A stretch of 42,072 nt of DNA from an uncultured Lachnospiraceae bacterium. GTDB taxonomy: Bacteria; Bacillota; Clostridia; Lachnospirales; Lachnospiraceae. Below the pieces are notes generated by a model. It searched no databases and was not told the origin of the DNA. It was given only the letters and a program-made list of their open reading frames with translations. This document shows, piece after piece, positions 26,135 through 33,529 of the stretch (the stretch's first letter is position 1; every line of letters begins with the position of its first letter). The stretch is taken from the NCBI GenBank assembly GCA_902766175.1, contig CACXCJ010000050.1, positions 1 through 42,072 of the forward strand. Reading direction: 5' to 3'. A program made the translations under genes and the position numbers.

Positions 26135-28381
26135 TCATCCGATTTTCTCAAGCTTTGCGAAGCCGGCGAACATCTTCCGCACGCCGTGGCTCCCGAAATC
26201 CACTGTCACCTCGAAGTCCCGCGCGCCCTCCTCAACCCTTAGGACCGTTCCCTCGCCGAACTTCATGTGCTTCACGCGGTCGCCCGGACCGTACTCCAGG
26301 TGGTCGGCCTTCACGATCCGGAATTCCTTCCCGAACGCCGCGGGTTTCGGCGCCGCACGGCGGAAGCTCTCCGCCTCCCCCGGCCCGTCGAAATGCCATG
26401 AGGTCCGCTGCGGTCTCTCCGTGTAGTCCTTCCGCTCCTTCAGGCTGTCCGGGATCTCGCGGACAAACATGGATTCGTTTGAGAAGCGGGTCTCGCCATT
26501 CACCATGCGCCTGGCCGCCCCCGTCATCGTGAGCCTCTCCCTCGCGCGGGTGATGCCGACATAGCAGAGACGGCGCTCCTCCTCCAGCTCCTTCGGATCA
26601 TCGAGACTCCGCATGCCAGGAAAAAGCCCGTCCTCCATGCCGGTCATATAGACCTCGTCAAATTCAAGGCCCTTCGCTGCGTGGAGCGTCATGAGGGTCA
26701 CCTTCTCCGCGCCGGTGTCCATGCGGTCAATGTCGGCGACGAGGGACACCTCCTCCAGGAAGCGGTCCAGCGCCGGGAGGTCCGGGGAAGCAGACTCATC
26801 CTCCGGTTCCTCTGCGGCTCCGGTGTCATTTTCAAAGGCGGCAGCCTTGTTTAAAAGCTCCTCGAGGTTCTGTCTCCGCGCCTCCGCCTCGACCGGATCG
26901 TCGTTCGCGAGGTCCTCGAGATAACCGCTCTTGTCCAGCATCTCGCGGATCAGCTCCGTGAGCGGGAGGCTCCGGCTTCTTTCCCTGAGACTCTCGATCA
27001 GATCTGTGAACTTCCGGATCTTTCCGCCGGACCTGCCGAGGATGCCGGTCTTCTCCGCGTCCAGAAGGGCATCGTAAAAGGACAGACCATTTGCGGCCGC
27101 AAATTCCATCACCTTCTGTGCGGTCGCATCCCCGATCCCTCTCTTCGGGACATTCAGGATCCGTCTGCAGGCGAGATCGTCCCGGCCGTTTGCGATGGTC
27201 TTAAGGTACGCGAGCGCGTCCTTCACCTCTTTCCTCTGGTAGAAATTCACGCCGCCGATCAGTTGATAGGGGATTCCAAGCGTGACGAAGCGCTCCTCTA
27301 GCGCGCGGGACTGCGCGTTTGTCCGGTAGAGCACCGCAAAACGGCTGTAGCGCCCGTCCGACGCTCTCTGCCGGATCTCCTCCGCGATGTGCTCCGCCTC
27401 GTCTGACGCATTCTCAAAGCGGAACACGTGGATTTTTTCTCCCGCGTCCCTTCTTGTCCAGAGGTGCTTCTCCTTCCGGCCGAGATTGTTCCGGATGACC
27501 TCATTTGCCGCGCTCAGAATGTTTCCCTTCGAGCGGTAGTTCTCCTCGAGCTTCACGACGTGCGCGCCCGGAAAGGTCTTCTCAAAATTCAGGATATTAT
27601 AGATATTCGCGCCTCGGAAGCGGTAGATGGACTGGTCATCGTCCCCGACCACACAGAGATTCCCGTCCTTTCCCGCAAGCAGCTCGATGAGCGCAAACTG
27701 CGCCGTGTTCGTGTCCTGGTACTCATCCACCATGATGTAGCGGAAGCGGCGCCGATAGAGATCCAGCACATCCGGACAGGTGCGGAAGAGCTCCACCGTC
27801 ATCGTGAGAAGATCGTCGAAGTCAAGGGCGTCATTGCCCGCGAGCTTCTCCTGATAGCGGTGATAGCAGTCCGCTGTCCTCTCCTCGTAATACCCGGATG
27901 CCTCCCTGGAGAACTGCGCCGGCGTCCTGAGCTCGTTCTTCGCGGAGCTCACGGCGGCGAGAATGGAGCGCTCCCGGAAGGTCTTCGGATCGAGATTCAG
28001 CTCCTTCAGCACCTGCTTCATGAGCGCGCGCTGATCGTCCGTGTCATAGATCGTAAAATGGCTGTCGTAACCGAGGCGGTCTATAAACCTCCGGAGAATG
28101 CGGACGCAGGTGGCGTGAAATGTTGCGACCCAGATCTGGTCCGACTCCTCGCTCACAAGCTGCCCGACGCGTCTCTTCATCTCTCCCGCCGCCTTGTTCG
28201 TAAAGGTGATCGCCAGGATATTCCGCGGGGAAACCTGCTTCTCACGGATCAGGTACGCGATGCGGTGGGTGATGACGCGGGTCTTCCCGGACCCGGCCCC
28301 TGCAAGAACGAGCTCCGGTCCCTCCGTGCAGAGCACCGCCTCCCGCTGCTTCTCATTCAGGGTGCTGCAGATCTCCTCCAT
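26135..28381 (-). CDS. pcrA: UvrD/PcrA-type ATP-dependent DNA helicase
   Basis: Superfamily 1A 3'-5' helicase in nucleotide excision repair, removal of RNA polymerase and rolling-circle replication. It is 748 residues, full length. Motif I is AGAGSGKT (27-34). Ia is ITFTNKAAGEM, II VDEYQDTN, III GDDDQSIYRFRGA, IV YRTNAQSR, V TLHAAKGLEFDEVY and VI LCYVGITRARERL. The C-terminal ~50 residues (LEYGPGDRVKHMKFGEGTV) are the Tudor-like RNA-polymerase-binding domain typical of PcrA. GGAGGG lies 7 nt before the ATG. No ligA or pcrB next to it, unlike Bacillus. Confidence 0.96.
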   Translation of the reverse strand: MEEICSTLNEKQREAVLCTEGPELVLAGAGSGKTRVITHRIAYLIREKQVSPRNILAITFTNKAAGEMKRRVGQLVSEESDQIWVATFHATCVRILRRFIDRLGYDSHFTIYDTDDQRALMKQVLKELNLDPKTFRERSILAAVSSAKNELRTPAQFSREASGYYEERTADCYHRYQEKLAGNDALDFDDLLTMTVELFRTCPDVLDLYRRRFRYIMVDEYQDTNTAQFALIELLAGKDGNLCVVGDDDQSIYRFRGANIYNILNFEKTFPGAHVVKLEENYRSKGNILSAANEVIRNNLGRKEKHLWTRRDAGEKIHVFRFENASDEAEHIAEEIRQRASDGRYSRFAVLYRTNAQSRALEERFVTLGIPYQLIGGVNFYQRKEVKDALAYLKTIANGRDDLACRRILNVPKRGIGDATAQKVMEFAAANGLSFYDALLDAEKTGILGRSGGKIRKFTDLIESLRERSRSLPLTELIREMLDKSGYLEDLANDDPVEAEARRQNLEELLNKAAAFENDTGAAEEPEDESASPDLPALDRFLEEVSLVADIDRMDTGAEKVTLMTLHAAKGLEFDEVYMTGMEDGLFPGMRSLDDPKELEEERRLCYVGITRARERLTMTGAARRMVNGETRFSNESMFVREIPDSLKERKDYTERPQRTSWHFDGPGEAESFRRAAPKPAAFGKEFRIVKADHLEYGPGDRVKHMKFGEGTVLRVEEGARDFEVTVDFGSHGVRKMFAGFAKLEKIG

Positions 28382-28442
28382 CCAAAGTCCCTCCGAATTT
28401 ATATTCCTCGAGCAGAAAAGGCCTGCTCCCTAGTGCGCCCGG

Positions 28443-28476
28443 AAAAGAAAGCCGCCCGGATCAGCGGTCCGGGCGG
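28443..28476 (-). terminator. terminator of the glycerate kinase gene
   Basis: Perfect 9-bp arms CCGCCCGGA (28452-28460) and TCCGGGCGG (28468-28476), then on the minus strand CTTTCTTTT. It lies about 130 nt after the stop, beyond the tandem repeats. Confidence 0.82.
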
Positions 28477-28505
28477 ATGCCTTCGTCATTTCCTTATACT
28501 CTCTG

Positions 28506-28621
28506 TCATTTGCAGCCTGTCCGGTGCCGTTGCCTCAGCCTGTCGTTTGCAGCCTGCCCGGTGCCGTTGCCTCAGCCTGTCGTTTGCAGCCTGCCCGGTG
28601 CCGTTACCTCAGCCTGTCGTT
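28506..28621. repeat. 37-bp tandem repeat, three units plus a 5-bp start
   Basis: Units at 28506-28542, 28543-28579 and 28580-28616, then TCGTT of a fourth. Units differ at only a few positions. The third unit overlaps the end of the glycerate kinase gene and contains its stop codon (TAA); in the other units that place reads GCAA. The array therefore seems to have grown from the gene's 3' end into the untranslated region, before the terminator. There are no spacers, so it is not a CRISPR array. Confidence 0.9.
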
Positions 28622-29761
28622 CCCGCTCACTGCGCGGATCAGGCGGAACACCTGTTCTGACGTGTCCGCGAGATTTGCAGCCGCATTCTCCTTCTTCATC
28701 GCGTCCTCCAGCGTCACGACGCTTCGAAGAACAGGGAAGAACGCATGAATCCCGTGCTCGTTGCACACCGTCGCGTCCTTCGTGACGCTCCCGGAGAAGC
28801 CGATCACAGGAATTCCGTACTTTGCGGCCGCCTTCGCGACCCCGCTCGGCGCCTTGCCCATCGCAGTCTGGCGGTCCATTCTTCCCTCGCCCGTCACGGC
28901 AATGTCGGCATCCCTTATGTAGTCCTCAAAATGCGTCACATCGAGGACGATGTCTATTCCAGGCTCGAGCGTCGAGTGAAAGAATGTCCGGAACGCAAAC
29001 CCCAGACCGCCCGCCGCGCCGGTGCCCGGGAACTCCCGGTCCGCATCCGGATACACCTTCCTGGTGATCTCGGCGAAGCGCATGATCCAGCGGTCCATGA
29101 TCTCTATCAGCTCCGGTGTCGCGCCCTTCTGCGGCCCGAAAATCGCGCTGCAGCCGAGCGGTCCGCAGAGCGGGTTGTCCACATCACACGCGATCCTGAA
29201 GCGGCTCTCCTTGAGCTCCGGCACGGCGTGCTCCGCGGAAATTGCCGCAGCGTGCTCAAGTCCCCGCCCGAACATGGAAACCGGCTTTCCGGACGCATCC
29301 GTGATCTCAAAGCCGAGTGCCTCCAGCATGCCGATACCGCAGTCATTTGTCGCGCAGCCGCCGATCCCGACGATGAAATTTCTCGCGCCTCTCTTCAGCG
29401 CGTCCCGGATCATCTCCCCCACGCCGTAAGTCGTTGTGTTCAGGGGATTCCGCTTCTCCGGCGGGACAATCGGCAGTCCGGCCGCCTGTGCGATTTCCAT
29501 CACCGCTGTCCTGGAGCTCGGAATGATGCCGTAGACACAGTCCACCTTCTCCCCGAGCGGCCCTGTCACGCGGATCGGAACTTCCTCGCCGTTCATTCCG
29601 GCAATCAGTGCCTCCACAGTCCCCTCGCCGCCGTCTGCCAGCGGACGGACGACTACCTCGGCATCCGGATAAGCGCGGAGAATTCCTTTCTTTGCCGCCT
29701 CTCCCGCCTCCAGCGAGCTGAGGCTTCCCTTAAATGAGTCGATTGCTGCGACTGCCTTCAT
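28604..29761 (-). CDS. glycerate kinase (GlxK/GarK family)
   Basis: Phosphorylates D-glycerate (2-kinase type in this family) to feed glycolysis. Family segments: AAIDSFKGSLSSLEAGEAA at the N-terminus, VVRPLADGGEGTVEAL, GIGGCATNDCGIGMLEALG, CDVDNPLCGPLGC and the C-terminal TGEGRMDRQTAMGKAPSGVA. The 385-residue length is usual. ATG 29759-29761 follows AGGGGG at 9 nt; an ATG seven codons upstream has no site. The last codons and stop lie in a 37-bp tandem repeat. Same strand as yerC, 40 nt downstream of it, so possibly cotranscribed and under that regulator's influence. Confidence 0.94.
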   Translation of the reverse strand: MKAVAAIDSFKGSLSSLEAGEAAKKGILRAYPDAEVVVRPLADGGEGTVEALIAGMNGEEVPIRVTGPLGEKVDCVYGIIPSSRTAVMEIAQAAGLPIVPPEKRNPLNTTTYGVGEMIRDALKRGARNFIVGIGGCATNDCGIGMLEALGFEITDASGKPVSMFGRGLEHAAAISAEHAVPELKESRFRIACDVDNPLCGPLGCSAIFGPQKGATPELIEIMDRWIMRFAEITRKVYPDADREFPGTGAAGGLGFAFRTFFHSTLEPGIDIVLDVTHFEDYIRDADIAVTGEGRMDRQTAMGKAPSGVAKAAAKYGIPVIGFSGSVTKDATVCNEHGIHAFFPVLRSVVTLEDAMKKENAAANLADTSEQVFRLIRAVSGNDRLR

Positions 29762-29801
29762 AGGATGTAACCCCCTGATCATCTTTTAATTTTCCGGCTT
29801 T

Positions 29802-30143
29802 TTATTTCTTCTTTCCATTTTCGCCGGGGCCCTGCGAGAGTTTCGGCGCGTTCTTCTGCGCTCCCAGGCGCTCAAACGCAAGCGTGAATCCATCGCTTCC
29901 GAAATTCAGACTTCTGTTCACCCGGCTGATCGTCGCCGTAGACGCGCCGGTCCGGTCCGCGATCTCAAGATACGTCCTCTTTTCCCGCAGCATGGAAGCC
30001 ACCTCGAAGCGCTGGGAAAAAGCGAGCATCTCATTGACCGTGCACAGGTCCTCAAAAAACTGGTAGCATTCCTCGGTCGTGCGGAGTGTCAGGACCGCCC
30101 TGAAGAGATAATCCATCGCCGAGGAATGAAGCTTATCGTTCAT
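29802..30143 (-). CDS. YerC/YecD-family TrpR-like transcriptional regulator
   Basis: 113 residues, small HTH protein of the TrpR superfamily. The helix-turn-helix is TYLEIADRTGASTATISRVNRSLNFG, preceded by the helical DLCTVNEMLAFSQRFEVASML region typical of YerC-type proteins. The ligand is unknown; the family is not shown to bind tryptophan. ATG 30141-30143 follows GGGAGGG at 5 nt; longer in-frame starts would lie upstream of the promoter. The leader between promoter and start carries an imperfect hairpin (30170-30197). First gene before glycerate kinase. Confidence 0.88.
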   Translation of the reverse strand: MNDKLHSSAMDYLFRAVLTLRTTEECYQFFEDLCTVNEMLAFSQRFEVASMLREKRTYLEIADRTGASTATISRVNRSLNFGSDGFTLAFERLGAQKNAPKLSQGPGENGKKK

Positions 30144-30169
30144 GAATACCCTCCCTGCCTCTGACTGCA

Positions 30170-30197
30170 GGCGCAAGCACTCAGAAGTGCACGCGCC
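30170..30197 (-). promoter_or_regulatory. leader hairpin of the TrpR-like regulator
   Basis: GGCGC-GT-GCACT / AGTGC-TT-GCGCC: two 5-bp stems with a 2-nt internal loop and a 4-nt loop, just downstream of the predicted transcription start (about 30201). It may be an operator for the regulator itself or an mRNA element; it has no T run. Confidence 0.45.
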
Positions 30198-30207
30198 TGA
30201 CTGTCTT

Positions 30208-30236
30208 AGTTTATCACAGGAAAGCAGTCCAGTAAA
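30208..30236 (-). promoter_or_regulatory. promoter of the TrpR-like regulator
   Basis: Minus-strand TTTACT (30231-30236), 17-nt spacer ending TGA, TAAACT (30208-30213). Confidence 0.55.
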
Positions 30237-30245
30237 GAAGCCGGA

Positions 30246-30274
30246 TTGCCAGCGGACGCGCTTTGTATTATAAT
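30246..30274 (+). promoter_or_regulatory. promoter of the polysaccharide deacetylase gene
   Basis: TTGCCA (30246-30251), 17-nt spacer, perfect TATAAT (30269-30274). The divergent regulator promoter is only 10 bp away, so the two may affect each other. Confidence 0.85.
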
Positions 30275-30328
30275 CTTTCTGCCCGCAGGCCCTGGAAATG
30301 CGGGGAAAATCGGGCCACAGGAGTGGGA

Positions 30329-31747
30329 ATGTCAAATTATTACTATTACAGAAGTTCACAGAGAGGTCTCGGGAGAATCCGCAGAAGACGCAGGAGAGAG
30401 CCGCGTTTCCCGTTTTTGATTCTCCTGCTCCTTCTCATCCTGATCGCAGCAATTCTTGTTCTGGGAAAGAACACAGGACTTTTCGTTCCCGGAAGGGCGA
30501 CCGCATCAGACGCATCGGAGAGCAGCGCGGAAGAGACCGGGTCTCTTCCGGAGGAAACCACGCGGAGCGCCGCAGAGGAGATCCTCAGGCGGGCAGACCG
30601 CCTGGCGGCGCAGTACGACTATGACGCCGCATCGGCCCTTATAGAGAGCGATGCATCGGCCGCCTCCTCCGACGCCGGAAAAGCCGCGCTTGCCCGCTAT
30701 GCCGAGGCAAAGGAAGGCCTCGTTCCCCAGAAGATCTCCGACATCCCGCACGTCTTTTTCCACACGCTGATCATAGACACCTCGAAGGCGTTCGACGGGG
30801 ACTCCCGTGCGGACGGCTACAACGACGTGATGACGACAAAGTCGGAATTTCTCAAGATCATGGAGTCCATGTATGAGCGGGGATTCGTCCTCGTCTCGCT
30901 TCACGACATCGCCCACGAGGTGGACGATACGGAGAGCGGCGGGAAAAAAATGGCTTCCGGCGAAATTCTCCTCCCGGAAGGAAAGAAGCCCTTTGTCCTC
31001 TCGCAGGACGATGTCTGCTACTATGAGTACATGGAGGGAGACGGCTTCGCAAAGGACCTGATCATCGATACGGACGGGAGAATCCGGAACGAAATGGTCA
31101 TGGATGACGGCACCGTGTCCGTCGGATCCTACGACGTGGTTCCGCTTCTGGACGATTTCGTGGAGGAGCACCCGGACTTCTCCTACCGCGGCACGAAGGG
31201 ATGCCTCGCCGTGACCGGATACAACGGTGTGTTCGGCTACCGGACAGATACGGATTACGAGGGAAAGAACCCGAACATCGAGCAGGACCGCGAGACCGTC
31301 CGGAAACTCGCCGAGGCGCTCCGGGAGGACGGCTGGGAAATTGCCTCCCACAGCTGGGGGCACCGCGATTACGCGACCATCTCGGACGAGGAATTCGAGG
31401 CGGACACACAGAAATGGCAGGACCGCGTCGCCCCGCTGATCGGCGGCTCCGATATCATGATTTATCCCTTCGGGGCGGATGTGGGCGACTGGCATCCGTA
31501 CACCTCGGACAACGCGCGCTTTGAGCGTCTCTATTCCGAGGGCTTCCGCTACTTCTGCAATGTTGACTCGACGCAGAATTTTGTGCAGCTCGGAGAGGAT
31601 TACCTGCGCCAGGGGCGGCGGAATCTGGATGGCTACCGCATGTGGCAGGACAAGACGGTGAAAAACCGGACGAGCGAATTCTTCGATGTCGATGAGGTCT
31701 TCGATCCGGCACGCCCGACCCCTGTCCCGGATTATAAGGGCGGGTGA
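30329..31747 (+). CDS. membrane-anchored polysaccharide deacetylase (NodB-like)
   Basis: 472 residues. It has a Tyr-rich then Arg-rich cytoplasmic N-terminus, one membrane segment (about 28-46), a Ser/Glu/Ala linker and an extracytoplasmic deacetylase fold. Metal site: Asp pair in LSQDDV (227-228) and HSWGH (341-345, H-x3-H). YPFGADVGDW serves as the third motif. Family enzymes remove acetyl groups from peptidoglycan, chitin or other glycans. The first motif departs from the usual TFDDG, and long inserts separate the motifs, so the substrate is open. AGGAG (30319-30323) precedes ATG 30329 by 5 nt. The 3' end overlaps the convergent HAD gene by 16 bp. Confidence 0.86.
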   Translation: MSNYYYYRSSQRGLGRIRRRRRREPRFPFLILLLLLILIAAILVLGKNTGLFVPGRATASDASESSAEETGSLPEETTRSAAEEILRRADRLAAQYDYDAASALIESDASAASSDAGKAALARYAEAKEGLVPQKISDIPHVFFHTLIIDTSKAFDGDSRADGYNDVMTTKSEFLKIMESMYERGFVLVSLHDIAHEVDDTESGGKKMASGEILLPEGKKPFVLSQDDVCYYEYMEGDGFAKDLIIDTDGRIRNEMVMDDGTVSVGSYDVVPLLDDFVEEHPDFSYRGTKGCLAVTGYNGVFGYRTDTDYEGKNPNIEQDRETVRKLAEALREDGWEIASHSWGHRDYATISDEEFEADTQKWQDRVAPLIGGSDIMIYPFGADVGDWHPYTSDNARFERLYSEGFRYFCNVDSTQNFVQLGEDYLRQGRRNLDGYRMWQDKTVKNRTSEFFDVDEVFDPARPTPVPDYKGG

Positions 31748-32475
31748 CTGCCCTGTTCAGTCCCCGTAATTTCCCTGTAGACCTCCCCTGCGGTGTGACA
31801 GATGACTGAGGCGCCGCGCGATTTCAGGACATCCTCGGAGCGGAATCCCCAGGTCACAGCGATGCACTCCATGCCGGAATTCTTCGCGGTCTGCAGGTCA
31901 ATTTCCGTGTCCCCGATGTAAACCGCACTTTCCGCGGGGATCCCCATCTTCCGGAGGGCGAAAAGCGTCATGTCCGGCGCGGGCTTTCTCCGGATTCCCG
32001 GCTGCTCCCCTGCGGCAGCATCGAAGAGGCCGTTGAAAAGATCCTTCACCAGCGTGTGCACCGCCTCATCCGACTTGTTGGACACCACAGCGGTTTTTAC
32101 TCCGGCGTCCCGAAGCTTCCGGATCAGCTCCGGAATTCCGTCGTAGGGGCGCGTCTTGATCTGGCAGTGCGACGCGTAGTGCGGCGCGTAGAGTGCATGG
32201 ATCCTCCGGACCTCCTCCGGGTCCACGCCGTACACCGACGGATTCACGGACTCACCGATGTTCTCGATTCCCTCCATCGGCGCCCCGTTCTCCACGCTCA
32301 GTGCGCGGGAAATCGCGGTCTGAATCGCGCTCCCATAGAAATGCCGGACCTGATCCGCCGCAAAGTTTCCGCGGTGCCCGGCCTCCCTCAGGGCCCAGTT
32401 CAGGGAATCCGTGAGATCCTCCAGTGTGTTCAGAATTGTGCCGTCCATGTCAAAAACGGCGGCTCTGTACTTCAT
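31732..32475 (-). CDS. HAD-superfamily phosphatase (phosphoglycolate phosphatase-like)
   Basis: Haloacid dehalogenase-type hydrolase of 247 residues. Motif I is FDMDGTILNT (nucleophile and acid Asp), motif II VVSNKSD, motif III Lys in RRKPAPD and motif IV IGDTEIDLQTAKNSGM. A helical cap lies between motifs I and II, as in phosphoglycolate or sugar-phosphate phosphatases; the substrate is not given by sequence. ATG 32473-32475 follows AAGGAGC at 5-6 nt. It is 85 nt downstream of a G3E GTPase gene on the same strand. Convergent 16-bp overlap with the deacetylase gene and no terminator seen between them. Confidence 0.9.
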   Translation of the reverse strand: MKYRAAVFDMDGTILNTLEDLTDSLNWALREAGHRGNFAADQVRHFYGSAIQTAISRALSVENGAPMEGIENIGESVNPSVYGVDPEEVRRIHALYAPHYASHCQIKTRPYDGIPELIRKLRDAGVKTAVVSNKSDEAVHTLVKDLFNGLFDAAAGEQPGIRRKPAPDMTLFALRKMGIPAESAVYIGDTEIDLQTAKNSGMECIAVTWGFRSEDVLKSRGASVICHTAGEVYREITGTEQGSHPPL

Positions 32476-32560
32476 GGCTGCTCCTTTTTTGCTGCGGCCG
32501 CTTCTCCTCATTCCAGAAAAATGCCACGGTCTCTCTCTCAGAGAAACCGCGGCCATCCGG

Positions 32561-33526
32561 TCACGAGAAAGTCGCGACCTCCTTGATCGGGCTCGTGAGG
32601 GCGACCTCCTCTGCATAGAGCACCGGCCCCTCACCGCCATATTCCTTACGGTTTTCGCTCTTTAATTTCGCGCGGATCTTCACCCAGTCGCCGCTCCGGA
32701 TCGCGTCCGCCCCCTTGTAGCTGCACAGGAACCCGCAGAACTGGATGTCCGCCTCGCAGCAGGTCATGATTCTCCTTCCGGGGATGAAGACGCCCGCGGG
32801 GGCATCCTTCGGCTTCATGATCTGCGCGGTGAACTCGACCTCCTTGCCGTCGTAGCGCCTGCTCCGGTCCATCGCATCCACATAGAATGTCGCGAACATG
32901 TCCTTGTCGATCTTCAGGAGGTCCGCGTTGATGTCGTACGGGAGATCAATGTTGAAATCCCCGCGGATCTCCTCGCCGTTTTTCCCCTCGTAGACAATCT
33001 CGGCGCCCGGTGCCATCGCCTTCAGCGACAGGTGGTACTTGCCGAGCTTTTCCTCCGGGATGCCGTCCGCGCGGTTGCAGATCACAAGCTCGGAATTCCG
33101 GAGCATGGGTCCCATGAAGGCGCGCATGTTTTTCAGGTAGAGATCCAGTGTCGAGGTGTCGACAATCGTGATCTGCTGGTTCAGGAACCACTCCTCCGGG
33201 AGCTCCAGTTCGTTCTGCATCCACGTGCCGTTCCATTCGATCAGGACGCGCTCCGGCTTATACTCCTCCTGCAGCTTGTGCAGCTGTTCCTTCGTGCACT
33301 CCTTCTCGCTCTCAAAAAAGATGCCGGCCGTGCGCGTCCGCTGGAGGAACTTGTCGTCGTACTGTTCCTCCCCGTCCTCGCAGACGATGAGGAGCGTCCT
33401 GCCCTCCGTCTGAAAGTACGGCTGCACCATCGTGAACTTCAGGAACTGTGTCTTGCCCGCCTCCAGAAATCCGTTGATCAGGAATACCGGCGTGCGGTTG
33501 TCGTTCTCGTCGTAATCGTCTGCCAT
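32561..33526 (-). CDS. G3E-type GTPase fused to a TIGR03943/YcgQ-like C-terminal domain
   Basis: 321 residues. The N-terminal two thirds are a CobW/COG0523-like P-loop protein: Walker A GFLEAGKT (19-26), IVDTSTLDLY and NRAD (151-154) for the base-recognition motif. The CxCC metal motif of true CobW proteins is missing. The C-terminal third (about 225-310, with IMTCCEADIQFCGF at 254-266 and GDWVKI) resembles the C-terminal domain of YcgQ/TIGR03943 proteins, partners of a putative permease in zinc-responsive loci. It follows its paralogue by only 3 nt, so the two are coexpressed and may form a heterodimer. A metal-handling role is inferred. The fusion call rests on motif reading. Confidence 0.72.
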   Translation of the reverse strand: MADDYDENDNRTPVFLINGFLEAGKTQFLKFTMVQPYFQTEGRTLLIVCEDGEEQYDDKFLQRTRTAGIFFESEKECTKEQLHKLQEEYKPERVLIEWNGTWMQNELELPEEWFLNQQITIVDTSTLDLYLKNMRAFMGPMLRNSELVICNRADGIPEEKLGKYHLSLKAMAPGAEIVYEGKNGEEIRGDFNIDLPYDINADLLKIDKDMFATFYVDAMDRSRRYDGKEVEFTAQIMKPKDAPAGVFIPGRRIMTCCEADIQFCGFLCSYKGADAIRSGDWVKIRAKLKSENRKEYGGEGPVLYAEEVALTSPIKEVATFS

Positions 33527-33529
33527 GGC

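Noticed and set aside
28506..28621. Possible CRISPR array
   Set aside because: Units are directly adjacent with no spacers and overlap the end of a gene; it is a plain tandem repeat.
31732..31747. Convergent 16-bp gene overlap as a sign of a wrong gene call
   Set aside because: Both genes have clear families and good starts; short convergent overlaps are normal.
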